Positions 1-9,065 are shown, counted from the first letter of the stretch. The stretch is DNA of 64,000 nt from Streptomyces sp. RPA4-2 (GCF_012273515.2 NZ_CP050975.2:4278001-4342000), one strand, 5' to 3'. Numbers and translations are program-made. Notes: generated by a model from the letters alone, not told the origin.

Positions 1-1
1 G

Positions 2-1000
2 CACGGCGGCGGCCCGCACTGGACCTGGCTCAAACAGCGCGGCCTCACCGGACCGCTCGCCCCGGTACCGGCCCGGGAGACCGCGCGGCTGCGCCTGCAC
101 CACCGGGGTGTCCTGCGCCGCACCCCGCCCCTCGCCCTGATCGGACTGCTGCGCCGGGATGCCCGGCAGGCGCCCGTGGACGCCGACTTCCTGAGCTGGG
201 CGAGCGCCCGGACGGGCGAGGAGGGCGCCCGCGCCGCCGCGCACTACTCGGCCGTCACCCTGTTCCACCACGATCCGGGCGCGCTCTCCGCGGCCTTCGT
301 GCAGGAACGGCTGCGCAGGGCCGCCCGGCTGCCCACGGAGGCACGCCATCCGCGCGGCGGCTGGGCGAACATCGTCGACCGCATGGCCGCCCGCGCCTGG
401 AACCTCGGCGTCCGGGTGGAGACCCTCGCCCGCGTCGACACGCTCCCCGACCGTCGCGGTCCGGTGGTCGTCGCCACCTCCCTCGACTCCGCCCGCCGTC
501 TCCTGGGGGACGACTCCCTCACCTGGACGGGCGGCCGGACCGCCCTCGTGGACCTGGCCCTGCGCACCCGGCGCGGTGACCCCTACGCCCTCTCCGACCT
601 GGACGCGCCCGGCCGGCTCGACCGTCCCACGGCGCGGGACCGCACCCTCGCCCCGGACGGGGAGCAACTCGTCCAGGGACAGTTCCCGATCGCCCCCCAC
701 GAGTCCCGCGGCGACGGCGCCGCCCGCGCCGAACACCTTCTCGACCTCGCCTTCGAGGGCTGGCGCGAGCGCGTGACCTGGCGGCGGGACGCGGTGGCGC
801 TGGGGCGCACCGGTGCGGTCGACCCGCCGGGCACCACCTGGCGCGACCGCCCGGCCCTCGACCGCGGCGACGGCGTCTACCTCGCGGGAGACCAGGTGGC
901 CGCGCCCGGCATGCTCTCGGAGGTCTCCTTCAACAGCGCGCTCGAAGCCGTCGCCCTGGCCTTCGGCATCCGCGAACGCCTTGACCTCAAGCACGCTTGA
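2..1000 (+). CDS. FAD-dependent oxidoreductase, 3' part only
   Basis: The frame is open from the first codon of the window to a TGA at 998-1000, so only the C-terminal 332 residues are present and the true start lies outside. The closing stretch YLAGDQVAAPGMLSE resembles the C-terminal FAD-contact segment of the phytoene-desaturase/amine-oxidase flavoprotein fold, in which the last strand and helix close over the isoalloxazine ring. The N-terminal GxGxxG dinucleotide motif that would confirm the family is not in the window. The substrate is unknown. A quinone reductase gene follows after 49 bp on the same strand, so the two are probably co-transcribed. Confidence 0.75.
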   Translation, partial: HGGGPHWTWLKQRGLTGPLAPVPARETARLRLHHRGVLRRTPPLALIGLLRRDARQAPVDADFLSWASARTGEEGARAAAHYSAVTLFHHDPGALSAAFVQERLRRAARLPTEARHPRGGWANIVDRMAARAWNLGVRVETLARVDTLPDRRGPVVVATSLDSARRLLGDDSLTWTGGRTALVDLALRTRRGDPYALSDLDAPGRLDRPTARDRTLAPDGEQLVQGQFPIAPHESRGDGAARAEHLLDLAFEGWRERVTWRRDAVALGRTGAVDPPGTTWRDRPALDRGDGVYLAGDQVAAPGMLSEVSFNSALEAVALAFGIRERLDLKHA

Positions 1001-1049
1001 GGTCGGAAGCTGGGGCTGCTCACCGCCCGCACCCCGAGGAGCCCTTCCG

Positions 1050-2030
1050 ATGCACGCCGTCCGCCTGCACACCTTCGGCCCGCCCGAGAACCTCACCTAC
1101 GAGAGGACCGAGGACCCCGAGCCGGGTCCGGGCCAGGTCCGTGTCGCCGTGGCCGCGGCCGGTGTCCACCTCCTGGACACCGCCCTGCGGGAAGGCGCCC
1201 GGGGCCCCGCGCCCGCCCCCGCCACGCTTCCCACCGTCCCCGGCCGCGAGGTCGCCGGCACGGTCGAGTCGCTCGGCGAGGGCGTCCCCGGCCACTGGCT
1301 CGGCAGACGGGTCGTCGCCCACCTCGGCTTCGCGCCCGGCGGCTACGCCGAACTGGCCGTGACCGACGCCGGCCGCCTGCACGAAATACCCGAGAACCTC
1401 GACTTCGCCCAGGCCGTCGCCATGATCGGAACGGGCCGTACGGCGATGGGGATCGTGCAGTTCGCCGAGTGGTCCCCGGACACCGTGGCCGTGATCCCGG
1501 CGGCCGCGGGCGGCATCGGCACCCTTCTCGTGCAGTACGCCCGGCACGCGGGCGCCACCGTGATCGGCATCGCGGGCGGTCCGCGGAAGGTGGCCCTGGT
1601 CCGGGAGAACGGCGCCGACCTCGCCGTGGACCACCAGGACGGCACCTGGCCGGCGCGGGTCCGCGGGTACCTCGGCCCCCGCACGGCGACCGTCGTCCTC
1701 GACGGCGTCGGGGGCACCACCGCCCGCGCCGCCGTGGATCTGCTCGGTCCCGGCGGCAGGCATCTCGTCTTCGGCTGGTCCGCCGAGGGCGTCCGGGACG
1801 GCGGACCGCTGATCGTGCCCGGCGTGACCGAGCAGGTGCTCGGCCCCGCGATGACGCGCCGGGCGGGCGGTCCCGACCCCCTGCGCACCCTGGAACTGCG
1901 TGCACTCGCCGAAGCGGCCGCCGGCCGTCTCACCCCGGCCCTGACCCGCTTCCCGCTCGCCTCGGCGGCCGCCGCCCACCGCGCCCTGGAGACCCGCGCC
2001 ACCATCGGCAAGGTGGTCCTGGAACCGTGA
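1050..2030 (+). CDS. NADPH:quinone oxidoreductase / zinc-independent MDR alcohol dehydrogenase family
   Basis: The product is 326 residues, the usual length for a QOR-type medium-chain reductase. Residues 1-115 form the GroES-like domain and the nucleotide-binding Rossmann domain carries AAAGGIG at 151-157, the NADPH motif of this family. The structural-zinc cysteine cluster of true alcohol dehydrogenases is absent, which favours the quinone/enone reductase branch. I chose the ATG at 1050 because GAGGAG sits about 9 bases upstream; the frame is open further upstream but overlaps the preceding gene. It probably reduces quinones or activated double bonds in the cytosol with NADPH. The next gene, an MFS exporter, begins at or just after its stop. 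Confidence 0.85.
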   Translation: MHAVRLHTFGPPENLTYERTEDPEPGPGQVRVAVAAAGVHLLDTALREGARGPAPAPATLPTVPGREVAGTVESLGEGVPGHWLGRRVVAHLGFAPGGYAELAVTDAGRLHEIPENLDFAQAVAMIGTGRTAMGIVQFAEWSPDTVAVIPAAAGGIGTLLVQYARHAGATVIGIAGGPRKVALVRENGADLAVDHQDGTWPARVRGYLGPRTATVVLDGVGGTTARAAVDLLGPGGRHLVFGWSAEGVRDGGPLIVPGVTEQVLGPAMTRRAGGPDPLRTLELRALAEAAAGRLTPALTRFPLASAAAAHRALETRATIGKVVLEP

Positions 2031-2086
2031 GCGGGAGGGCCTCGCCGAAAGGTGCGTCGCCCACCGATCCATGGTCTTCTGGGCAG

Positions 2087-3577
2087 GTGAGTGTCACCCC
2101 GACAGGTGAACCCGCAGGCGAGGATCCCCACCGCTGGTGGGGTCTGGTGATCATCGCTCTGGCCCAGTTGATGGTCGTCCTGGACGCGACCATCGTGAAC
2201 ATCGCGCTCCCCTCCGCACAGCGTGACCTGGGCATGTCCGACGGCAACCGTCAGTGGGTCATCACCGCGTACACCCTGGCCTTCGGCGGGCTGCTCCTGC
2301 TCGGCGGCCGGATCGCCGACCTGGTCGGCCGCAAACGCACCTTCGTCATCGGGCTCATCGGCTTCGCGGCCGCCTCCGCACTCGGCGGCGGGGCCACCAG
2401 CTCCGCCATGCTCTACGGCGCCCGCGCCCTGCAGGGAGCCTTCGCCGCTCTCCTCACGCCGTCCGCGCTGAGCCTGCTGACCACCACCTTCAGCGACCCG
2501 AGGGAACGCGGGAAGGCCTTCGGCATCTACGGCGCCCTGGCCGGCAGCGGCTCGGCGATCGGACTGCTCGCGGGGGGCCTGCTGACCGAGTACCTGAACT
2601 GGCGCTGGTGCCTGTACGTCAACGTCCCGGTCGCCGTCGTCGCGGTCGTCGGCGCGACCACCCTGCTGCGCGACCGCCCCGGCTACCGGGGCGGTCGCCT
2701 CGACGTCCCGGGTGCGGTACTCGGCTGCGGCGGCCTCGTCGCCATCGTCTACGGCTTCAGCGAGGCGGAGCCGCGCGGCTGGACGGACCCGCTGGTCCTC
2801 GCCCTGCTCGCGGCCGGCGTCGCCCTGATCGCGGTCTTCGTGTGGTGGCAGAAACGGGCCCCGAGCCCCCTGCTGCCCCTGCACGTCGTCCGGGACCGCA
2901 ACCGCGCCGGCTGCTTCCTGACCATGGCACTCGCCGTCATCGGCCTGTTCGGGATGTTCCTGTTCCTGACCTACTACCTGCAGGTCGTCCTCGGCTACTC
3001 GCCGGTGCGGACGGGCCTGGCCTTCCTGCCCCTGACGGCCGCCATCGTCGTCGGCTCGACGCAGATCTCCGCGCGGCTGCTGCAACACGTCGCACCGCGC
3101 GTGCTGATGGTCCCCGGCACACTCCTCGCCACGTCCGGAATGCTGGTCTTCACCCGGCTGACCGTGCACCCCGACTACGCGGGCCTGCTGCTGCCCGGCA
3201 TGCTCCTGATGGGGCTCGGCATGGGCCTGATCTTCATGCCGATCTTCGCCACCGCCACCGCCGGCGTCGCCCCGCGGGACTCGGGCGTGACCTCCGCGAC
3301 CGTCAACACCTCACAGCAGGTCGGCGGTTCGATCGGCACGGCCCTGCTGAACACCGTCGCCACCACCAGCGGCGCCACCTACATCGCCGCCCACCTCACC
3401 GACCCGGCCCGCAGGGCACTCGTCGTCCGCGAGGGCATCGTGCACGGCTACACCATCGCCGTCTGGTGGGCCTGCGGCATCATGCTCCTGGCCGGTCTGA
3501 TCGCCGGCCTGCTGATCACCGCGAAGGCCCCCAAGCACGCGCTCGGGACGGCCCCCGTCCCCGAGTCGGTCCCGTGA
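2087..3577 (+). CDS. MFS drug:H+ antiporter, DHA2 (14-TM) family
   Basis: The 496-residue product has about 14 hydrophobic segments. It shows the family motif between TM2 and TM3 (GGRIADLVGRKRTF) and the antiporter motif-C-like glycine-rich stretch ALAGSGSAIGLLAGG in TM5. Length and pattern fit EmrB/QacA-type exporters in the cytoplasmic membrane; the substrate cannot be read from sequence. I used GTG at 2087. An alternative GTG at 2027 overlaps the stop of the quinone reductase (GTGA) and would allow translational coupling while adding 20 residues. Its last 267 bp are also open, antisense, as the C-terminal extension of the convergent acetyltransferase. Confidence 0.88.
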   Translation: MSVTPTGEPAGEDPHRWWGLVIIALAQLMVVLDATIVNIALPSAQRDLGMSDGNRQWVITAYTLAFGGLLLLGGRIADLVGRKRTFVIGLIGFAAASALGGGATSSAMLYGARALQGAFAALLTPSALSLLTTTFSDPRERGKAFGIYGALAGSGSAIGLLAGGLLTEYLNWRWCLYVNVPVAVVAVVGATTLLRDRPGYRGGRLDVPGAVLGCGGLVAIVYGFSEAEPRGWTDPLVLALLAAGVALIAVFVWWQKRAPSPLLPLHVVRDRNRAGCFLTMALAVIGLFGMFLFLTYYLQVVLGYSPVRTGLAFLPLTAAIVVGSTQISARLLQHVAPRVLMVPGTLLATSGMLVFTRLTVHPDYAGLLLPGMLLMGLGMGLIFMPIFATATAGVAPRDSGVTSATVNTSQQVGGSIGTALLNTVATTSGATYIAAHLTDPARRALVVREGIVHGYTIAVWWACGIMLLAGLIAGLLITAKAPKHALGTAPVPESVP

Positions 3578-4039
3578 ACCCAGCTCCCGCAGCGCCCCGT
3601 CGGTCAGCCGGTACACCGTCCACTCGTCCTGCGGACGCGCGCCGAGTGCCTCGTAGAACTCGATGGACGGCCGGTTCCAGTCCAGCACCGACCACTCCAG
3701 CCGCTCGTACCCGCGCGCCACGCAGATCCGTGCCAGCTCGGTGAGCAGCGCCTTGCCGTGGCCGCCGCCACGCGCCTGCGGACGCACATAGAGGTCCTCC
3801 AGGTAGATGCCGTGCACCCCGCGCCAGGTCGAGAAGTTGAGGAACCACAGCGCGAACCCGACCACCTCACCGGCCTCCTCCGCGACGTGCGCGAACGCCG
3901 CCGGGTGCTCGCCGAACAGCGCCTCGAACAGCTGCGACGGGGTCGCCCGCGCCTCGTCCGGCACCTTCTCGTACTCGGCCAGTTCACGGACCATCGCGTG
4001 GATGACGGGGACGTCGGCGGGGGTGGCGGTGCGAATCAT
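3311..4039 (-). CDS. GNAT family N-acetyltransferase with antisense-encoded extension
   Basis: Residues 1-155 are a complete GNAT domain: N-terminal MIRTATPADV, the EDLYVRP strand, and the acetyl-CoA pyrophosphate loop RPQARGGGHGKALL. The ancestor of this group resembles diamine/amino-acid acetyltransferases of about 160 residues. Instead of stopping there the frame continues for about 88 residues, reading antisense through the last 267 bp of the convergent MFS gene; this tail is Gly/Asp/Arg rich with no recognisable fold. I chose ATG 4039; an ATG at 4057 would add six residues. The acetyl acceptor is unknown. Whether the tail is made as protein, or marks loss of the original stop codon, cannot be told from sequence. 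Confidence 0.8.
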   Translation of the reverse strand: MIRTATPADVPVIHAMVRELAEYEKVPDEARATPSQLFEALFGEHPAAFAHVAEEAGEVVGFALWFLNFSTWRGVHGIYLEDLYVRPQARGGGHGKALLTELARICVARGYERLEWSVLDWNRPSIEFYEALGARPQDEWTVYRLTDGALRELGSRDRLGDGGRPERVLGGLRGDQQAGDQTGQEHDAAGPPDGDGVAVHDALADDECPAGRVGEVGGDVGGAAGGGDGVQQGRADRTADLL

Positions 4040-4133
4040 GGGCGCAGTGTCACACACCCGCCGCGCGGCCCACCGCGCGTGGGACCGCCCGCCGGTGCCG
4101 TCCCGTCAGTGCCGCCCCGCCGGTGCCGTCCCG

Positions 4134-5534
4134 TCAGTGCCGTCCGGCCACCCGGTCCGCCATCCGCGCCAGCCGGGACGACTCCGCGCTGCGCGTGGCC
4201 AGTTCGCGGCGGTCCGCGGTGCGGTAGGTCGCGTACATGCCGTGCACACCGATCCAGCGGAAGGGCTCCGGCTCCCACTTGCGGACCTTGTGGCCGACCC
4301 AGGGCAGGCCGGTCAGCCCGGTCGGGCCCGCCTGACCCGAGTCCAGCCGGACGAGGTCGCGCAGGGTGCGGGCGGCGAGGTTGGTGGTGGCGACACCCGA
4401 GCCGACGTAACCGCCGGCCCAGCCGAGGCCGGTCGCGCGGTCCAGGGTGACCGTGGCGCACCAGTCGCGCGGCACGCCGAGGACGCCCGACCAGGCGTGC
4501 TCCACCCGGACGCCGGCCAGCGACGGGAAGAAGCGGACCAGGATCCCGTACAGGGCCTCGACGGTCGCCTGCTGCGTGCCGCCGTCGTGGTCGGTGCGCG
4601 AACCGAAGCGGTACGGGACACCCCGGCCGCCGAGCGCGATGCGGTCGTCGGCGGTGCGCTGCGCGTACATGTACACGTGCGCCATGTCGCCGAGCGTCTC
4701 GCGCCCCTCCCAGCCGATCCGTGCCCACTGCTCGGGCGTCAGCCGCTGCGTCGCGATCATCGACGAGTTCATGGGCAGCCAGGTGCGCCGCTGGCCCTTC
4801 AGGGAGGCGGTGAAGCCCTCCGTGCAGCGCAGGACGTAGGGGGCGCGGACCGTTCCGTACGGGGTCACGGCGTGCTTCGGGCGGATCTCCGTGACCGGCG
4901 TCCGCTCGTGGATCGTCACCCCGAGTGCTTCGGCGGCCGCCGCCAGCCCCTTCACCAGCTTCACCGGGTGCAGACGCGCGCCGTGCGGAGTCCAGGCCGA
5001 ACCGACCGCGTCCGCGACCCGGACCCGCTCGGCGGTCTCGCGCGCGCCGTACAGCTCGCGGTCCCGCTCCCCGTACGACAGCTCGTGCTCGTGGAAGGCC
5101 TTCAGCCGGGCCAGCTGCGCGGGCGTGTACGCCACCTCCAGGACACCGCCCCGGTGGACGTCCGCGTCGATGCCCTCCTCGGCGGCGACCCGGACGACCT
5201 CGTCGACCGTGTCGTTCATCGCCCTCTGCAGACGGACCGCCGCCTCGTGGCCGTGCAGCCTCGCGTACCGGTCGCGGCCCGCGACGCCGTTGTAGAGCCA
5301 GCCGCCGTTGCGCCCCGACGCCCCGTACCCGCAGAACTTCTGCTCCAGGACGGTGACGCGCAGCGAGGGCGCCGCCTTCTTCAGGTAGTACGCGGTCCAC
5401 AGACCCGTGTAGCCGCCCCCGACGATCACGACGTCGGCGGTCGCGTCGCCCGGCAGGGGCTCGCGCGGGACGGGGAGCCCGTCGTCCGCGTACCAGAAGG
5501 AGATGCCGCCGTTGACCGTGCCGCTGCTGCTCAT
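4134..5534 (-). CDS. DadA-type FAD-dependent amine/amino-acid oxidoreductase
   Basis: The 466-residue protein has a classic N-terminal dinucleotide motif, DVVIVGGGYTGLWTAYYL, around residues 34-51, followed by the GYGASGRNGGW segment typical of the DAO superfamily members related to gamma-glutamylputrescine oxidase and glycine oxidase. The C-terminal GWAGGYVGSGVATTN is the second FAD contact region. It should oxidise an amine or amino acid with FAD in the cytosol; the exact substrate is not inferable. The start ATG at 5534 follows AT-rich spacing. It is 94 bp from the acetyltransferase gene on the same strand, an arrangement compatible with polyamine or amine catabolism (inference). Confidence 0.85.
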   Translation of the reverse strand: MSSSGTVNGGISFWYADDGLPVPREPLPGDATADVVIVGGGYTGLWTAYYLKKAAPSLRVTVLEQKFCGYGASGRNGGWLYNGVAGRDRYARLHGHEAAVRLQRAMNDTVDEVVRVAAEEGIDADVHRGGVLEVAYTPAQLARLKAFHEHELSYGERDRELYGARETAERVRVADAVGSAWTPHGARLHPVKLVKGLAAAAEALGVTIHERTPVTEIRPKHAVTPYGTVRAPYVLRCTEGFTASLKGQRRTWLPMNSSMIATQRLTPEQWARIGWEGRETLGDMAHVYMYAQRTADDRIALGGRGVPYRFGSRTDHDGGTQQATVEALYGILVRFFPSLAGVRVEHAWSGVLGVPRDWCATVTLDRATGLGWAGGYVGSGVATTNLAARTLRDLVRLDSGQAGPTGLTGLPWVGHKVRKWEPEPFRWIGVHGMYATYRTADRRELATRSAESSRLARMADRVAGRH

Positions 5535-5544
5535 GGCCGGGACG

Positions 5545-6204
5545 TTAACCCCCGGGAGCGGCCAGTGTCTCCTTCGGATTCCGTGCTTTTCCGCGGCCTC
5601 TGACCAGCGGATAGCAGCCCAGCCCGATCACCACGGAGAGGAAATGTCCGCATTGGGTGAGGGTGGGGGTGGGGGTGCCGAAGACCGGCAGCCCGTAGAA
5701 GACCAGGACCGCCGCCAGATACGGGTACCGCCAGGGCGCCGGGATCCGGTACGTGAGCACGGCGATCACTCCCGCCAGCGAGTAACTCACGCCGATGTCG
5801 AGGGTGTTCACGGAGGACTCCGGTGCGATCCCGCGCCGTACCGCCTCCAGCAGCGCCCCCTCGCTGGCCAGCGTCGCCAGCACGTGCGAGGCCACGCACA
5901 CGAACAGCCACCGCAGGGTGCCGAGCCAGCGCTCCGCCTGCGCGTGGAACACGGTGAAGAGAAAGGCGTACGGGAACCAGTAGCCGCCGTCGATCCACAT
6001 CGCGCTGGAGATCAGCACCCGCAGCGGGTCGTTCGACAGCTCGTGGATGTTGGTGGACCGCTCCCGCAGGAAGTCCTGCTCGAAGTCCGGTGACATGTGG
6101 TGCAGGGCCACGGTGGTGAAGAAGAGGACGCCCAGCCATATGTAGGTGCCGGGGGCGCTGCGTATGTAGCTCCCCACGGAGCGCACGATCCGGTCAACGC
6201 GCAT
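5545..6204 (-). CDS. Rhomboid-like integral membrane protein
   Basis: The 219-residue protein has about six hydrophobic segments. It keeps a serine in DIGVSYSLAGV and a histidine in TQCGHFLSVVIG, spaced as the GxSG serine and the TM6 histidine of rhomboid proteases, so it belongs to the rhomboid-fold superfamily. The catalytic GxSG is altered to GVSY, so proteolytic activity is uncertain. The ATG at 6204 is chosen because the long upstream frame overlaps the divergent kinase gene antisense. It is 10 bp upstream of the DadA-type gene on the same strand, so the two are probably co-transcribed. Confidence 0.75.
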   Translation of the reverse strand: MRVDRIVRSVGSYIRSAPGTYIWLGVLFFTTVALHHMSPDFEQDFLRERSTNIHELSNDPLRVLISSAMWIDGGYWFPYAFLFTVFHAQAERWLGTLRWLFVCVASHVLATLASEGALLEAVRRGIAPESSVNTLDIGVSYSLAGVIAVLTYRIPAPWRYPYLAAVLVFYGLPVFGTPTPTLTQCGHFLSVVIGLGCYPLVRGRGKARNPKETLAAPGG

Positions 6205-6238
6205 GGGCGGCCGCTCCCCCGCGCGTAGGGTCGGCAGG

Positions 6239-7192
6239 GTGATCGAGGTTCCGGACGCCCTGGCCGCCTCGCAGCGCCGGTACAACGGAGCGGCGGGCCG
6301 TGCCTTCGTCGCCGCGCTCCCGCGGCGGGCGGCCCGCTTCCTGGACCGTTGGGAACTGCGCCTCGACGGCCCCTCGATGCACGGGATGACAGCGCTGGTG
6401 CTGCCGGTGCGCCGGGCCGACAACACCCCGGCCGTGCTGAAGCTCCAGTTCCTCGACGAGGAGAGCGCGGGTGAGCCGCTCGCGCTGCGCGCCTGGGCCG
6501 GCGGCGGCGCCGTACGGCTTCTCGACCACGACAGGGCCACCGGCACCCTGCTGCTCGAACGGCTCGACCACACCCGTATGTTGACGCACCTTCGCGACAC
6601 GCGCGAGGCCGCCCTCGTCATCGCGCGGCTGCTGGCCCGGCTGACGGCCGTGGCGGCACCGGAGGGCGTGCGCCGGCTCGGGGACGTCGCGGCGGACATG
6701 CTGGAGCGGGTGCCGGGCGCCCTTCGGCGGATTCCGGACCCGTCCGACCGGCGGCTCGTCGAGGACTGCGCCGCTGCGGTGCGCGAGGTGGTGACCGAGC
6801 CGGGCGACCGTCTCCTCCACTGGGACCTCCACTACGACAATGTCCTGCGCGGCCTCCACCACGACAACGTCCACGACGACGCCCACGACAACGCCCACGA
6901 TCACGACGGCGACCGCGTCGCGGGGCGCGCGCCCTGGGTCGCCATCGACCCCAAGCCGCTCGCGGGCGACCCGGGATTCGAACTCTGTCCCGCGCTCTGC
7001 AACCGCTTCGAGCCCGGCGAGATCCGCCGGCGCTTCGACGCGATGACCGACGTCATGGGTCTGGAGCGCGCGCGGGCCCGCGCCTGGACCCTCGGCCGTG
7101 TTCTACAGAACACTCTGTGGGAGATCGAGGTCGGCCGCCCGCTGGAGCCCGTTCGACTGGAGGTCGCCCGCCGGTTGCGGGAGGTCAGCTGA
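6239..7192 (+). CDS. APH(6)/hydroxyurea-type small-molecule phosphotransferase with His-Asp repeat insert
   Basis: The 317-residue product matches the aminoglycoside 6-phosphotransferase / hydroxyurea kinase family: catalytic loop LLHWDLHYDNVL at residues 192-203 (Asp196 base, Asn201 Mg ligand) and the metal-binding segment AIDPKPLAGDPGFE at 235-248. In relatives these two segments are separated by only a few residues. Here about 25 residues intervene, made of four tetrapeptides (HDNV, HDDA, HDNA, HDHD) encoded by four 12-bp tandem units at 6859-6906. I chose GTG 6239; ATG 6203 would overlap the divergent gene's start. The substrate could be an antibiotic or a cell metabolite; resistance is not implied by family alone. 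Confidence 0.82.
   Translation: MIEVPDALAASQRRYNGAAGRAFVAALPRRAARFLDRWELRLDGPSMHGMTALVLPVRRADNTPAVLKLQFLDEESAGEPLALRAWAGGGAVRLLDHDRATGTLLLERLDHTRMLTHLRDTREAALVIARLLARLTAVAAPEGVRRLGDVAADMLERVPGALRRIPDPSDRRLVEDCAAAVREVVTEPGDRLLHWDLHYDNVLRGLHHDNVHDDAHDNAHDHDGDRVAGRAPWVAIDPKPLAGDPGFELCPALCNRFEPGEIRRRFDAMTDVMGLERARARAWTLGRVLQNTLWEIEVGRPLEPVRLEVARRLREVS
6859..6906 (+). repeat. Four 12-bp in-frame tandem repeats (coding)
   Basis: Units at 6859-6870, 6871-6882, 6883-6894 and 6895-6906 follow the pattern CCACGAyrACGy. They encode the HDxx tetrapeptides inserted in the kinase catalytic region. Because the unit is a multiple of three, copy-number change by slippage would keep the frame. Confidence 0.9.
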
Positions 7193-7244
7193 GGACTGTC
7201 CCGTGGTCCGCGTGTCCGCCATCCGGGTCATGGGCACGCGGGGA

Positions 7245-7299
7245 CGGCCGGTACCGGGAGTGCCGCGGGGCACGCTGACGCGGCCGGTGCCGGGAGTGC
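7245..7299. repeat. 19-bp direct repeat, one mismatch, in the 7193-7322 intergenic region
   Basis: CGGCCGGTrCCGGGAGTGC occurs at 7245-7263 and again at 7281-7299, 36 bp apart, between the convergent kinase and HExxH genes. No hairpin with a T-tract was seen here. Function unknown. Confidence 0.7.
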
Positions 7300-7322
7300 G
7301 CCGGTCGAGCCCGCCCCCGGAC

Positions 7323-9065
7323 TCACACCGAACACGCGGGAGCGAGGGCGCGGCCCAGTTCCAGCGGGTCCGCGCGCCCGTCCAGTGCGGTGTGCAGGGC
7401 CATCGCGAGTTCCGGGTGGGCCAGCAGACCCTCGCCGGCCCGGTCCGCGCCGGCCCGCGCCGCCAGCCCGAGTCCCACCCAGGCATCGGGGTCGCCGCCG
7501 CGGACCGCCCGCTCGCGGAACGCGTGCAGGGCCTCCGGTGTACGGCCCTCGACCAGGGCGACGTCCTCGGCGAGCGCGCCCGCGACCACGGCGCCGGGAT
7601 CGTCCCGCAGTGCCGCGAAGCCCGCCGGGTCGGCCAGCAGCCACCGCAGCAGCACGGCCCGTGTGTCGAACCCGCGGAGCGGGCTGCCGTGCGGGCCGCG
7701 GGGGACGGGCGCCGCGTCCGGAGCCGGGGGCAGCGGTTCACCGCGGGACCAGGCCGCCGCCTGCGCGCGGACCGTCTCCGCCGCCGGCCGCAGATGGTGG
7801 GCGCGCCAGCTCGCCCGGTGATCCGCGACGGCCAGGGCCGCCGCGGTCCTGGCCCGCACGTCGACCGGTTCGTCCAGCCAGGGTTCGACGCGCCGTGTCA
7901 GCTCGGCCACCAGCCGCCGCCCCAGCTCGTTGAGCCCGTCCGCCGAGCCGATCGCGCGCAGCGCGTGCGCCGTCTGGCAGCGCCACAGCGCGAACTCGAA
8001 CTGCCCGAGCACATGGACGCGCCGCCGCCAGAACGCGGTGACCCCGAAGAAGGCGTACACGCCTTGGAGCAGGCCGCCCAGCGGTCGCGGATCGTCGCGC
8101 CATGGGGCGTAGTGCAGCCGGTCGTCCCGGTCGTCGTACAGAGTGAACAGGTGCATGAACGCGCTGAGTTTGTTGTGCTGGAACTCGTGCACCAGTGTCG
8201 AGGCGAACTGCTCGGCGTCGTCCGGCGCCGAGGCCAGGGCGCCGCCGAAGGCCTCACCCGAGGACGCGCTGTGCGGCCGGAACCGTTCGGCGCGCGGGCG
8301 GGGCACCACCGACACCAGCCCGCGGGCCAGCGCACGGGCGCCCTCGGTGTCGGTCCGCCTGAGGATGTCCCAGGCCGGGGCGAACAGTTCCTGCCACTCG
8401 CCGGCCGTGGCGACCGGTTCGACCCGGCCCGGTTTCCGCAGGTCGCGGTAGGGGTCGGTGTCGTCCAGGAGCAGGGTGCAGCCGGCCGCGCGCAGCTCCG
8501 TCAGGGCGTGCCAGTCCGGGCCCTCCAGCGGGCGTCCGGCGATCCGCACGCGTCCGGCGGAGGCGGAGACCTCGGCCACGTCCCAGTCCGCCGGGCCGGG
8601 TACCCGCATCGCCCCGAGCGCGGGCAGGACCGCCCATCCGTGCCGGACCGGGATCTCGGCGCGGAACTCCAGACCGGCGCGGACGGCCGCGGCCGCCGCG
8701 ATGGCGTGGAGGTGTCCGGTGTCCGCCCACAGGGGCGCGTCGTGCTGGGCGGTCCCGCGCAGCCTGCGCAGGGTGTGCGACGCCCAGACGCCGACCGCCG
8801 GATACCCCAGCAACCCTTCCACCGCCTCCCGCGCCTCCTCGGACGCGGCCCAGGCGCGGGACAGCAGCCGCCAGCCCTCCTCGAGGGGAGGCAGCGGGCC
8901 GGGCGGGGCCGTCGCCGCCGAGTCCAGCAGGGCCCGTACGACGAGGAGCCGCCAGCTCCGCTCGGTCCTGCGCAGCGTGTCCACCGTCGCGGGGCCGCCC
9001 CCGCCGCCCAGCAGTTCGTCGAACGACCGCGGTGAGAGGACGTGGGGTCGGGCCGTCTGGTGCAT
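7323..9065 (-). CDS. HExxH peptide-modifying enzyme (aKG-HExxH-type peptide beta-hydroxylase family), copy 1
   Basis: The 580-residue protein carries HEFQH at residues 293-297, in the context AEQFASTLVHEFQHNKL, followed by YAPWRDDPRPLGGLLQGVYAF. This is the HExxH-motif family known from FxSxx-COOH peptide loci, whose members are now treated as 2-oxoglutarate/iron peptide beta-hydroxylases rather than proteases (family knowledge). The C-terminal about 100 residues look like degenerate TPR helices. The start is ATG 9065. Its gene lies 77 bp downstream of precursor peptide 1 on the same strand, so the precursor is the likely substrate. A paralogue with the same core lies at 11302-13122. Confidence 0.85.
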   Translation of the reverse strand: MHQTARPHVLSPRSFDELLGGGGGPATVDTLRRTERSWRLLVVRALLDSAATAPPGPLPPLEEGWRLLSRAWAASEEAREAVEGLLGYPAVGVWASHTLRRLRGTAQHDAPLWADTGHLHAIAAAAAVRAGLEFRAEIPVRHGWAVLPALGAMRVPGPADWDVAEVSASAGRVRIAGRPLEGPDWHALTELRAAGCTLLLDDTDPYRDLRKPGRVEPVATAGEWQELFAPAWDILRRTDTEGARALARGLVSVVPRPRAERFRPHSASSGEAFGGALASAPDDAEQFASTLVHEFQHNKLSAFMHLFTLYDDRDDRLHYAPWRDDPRPLGGLLQGVYAFFGVTAFWRRRVHVLGQFEFALWRCQTAHALRAIGSADGLNELGRRLVAELTRRVEPWLDEPVDVRARTAAALAVADHRASWRAHHLRPAAETVRAQAAAWSRGEPLPPAPDAAPVPRGPHGSPLRGFDTRAVLLRWLLADPAGFAALRDDPGAVVAGALAEDVALVEGRTPEALHAFRERAVRGGDPDAWVGLGLAARAGADRAGEGLLAHPELAMALHTALDGRADPLELGRALAPACSV

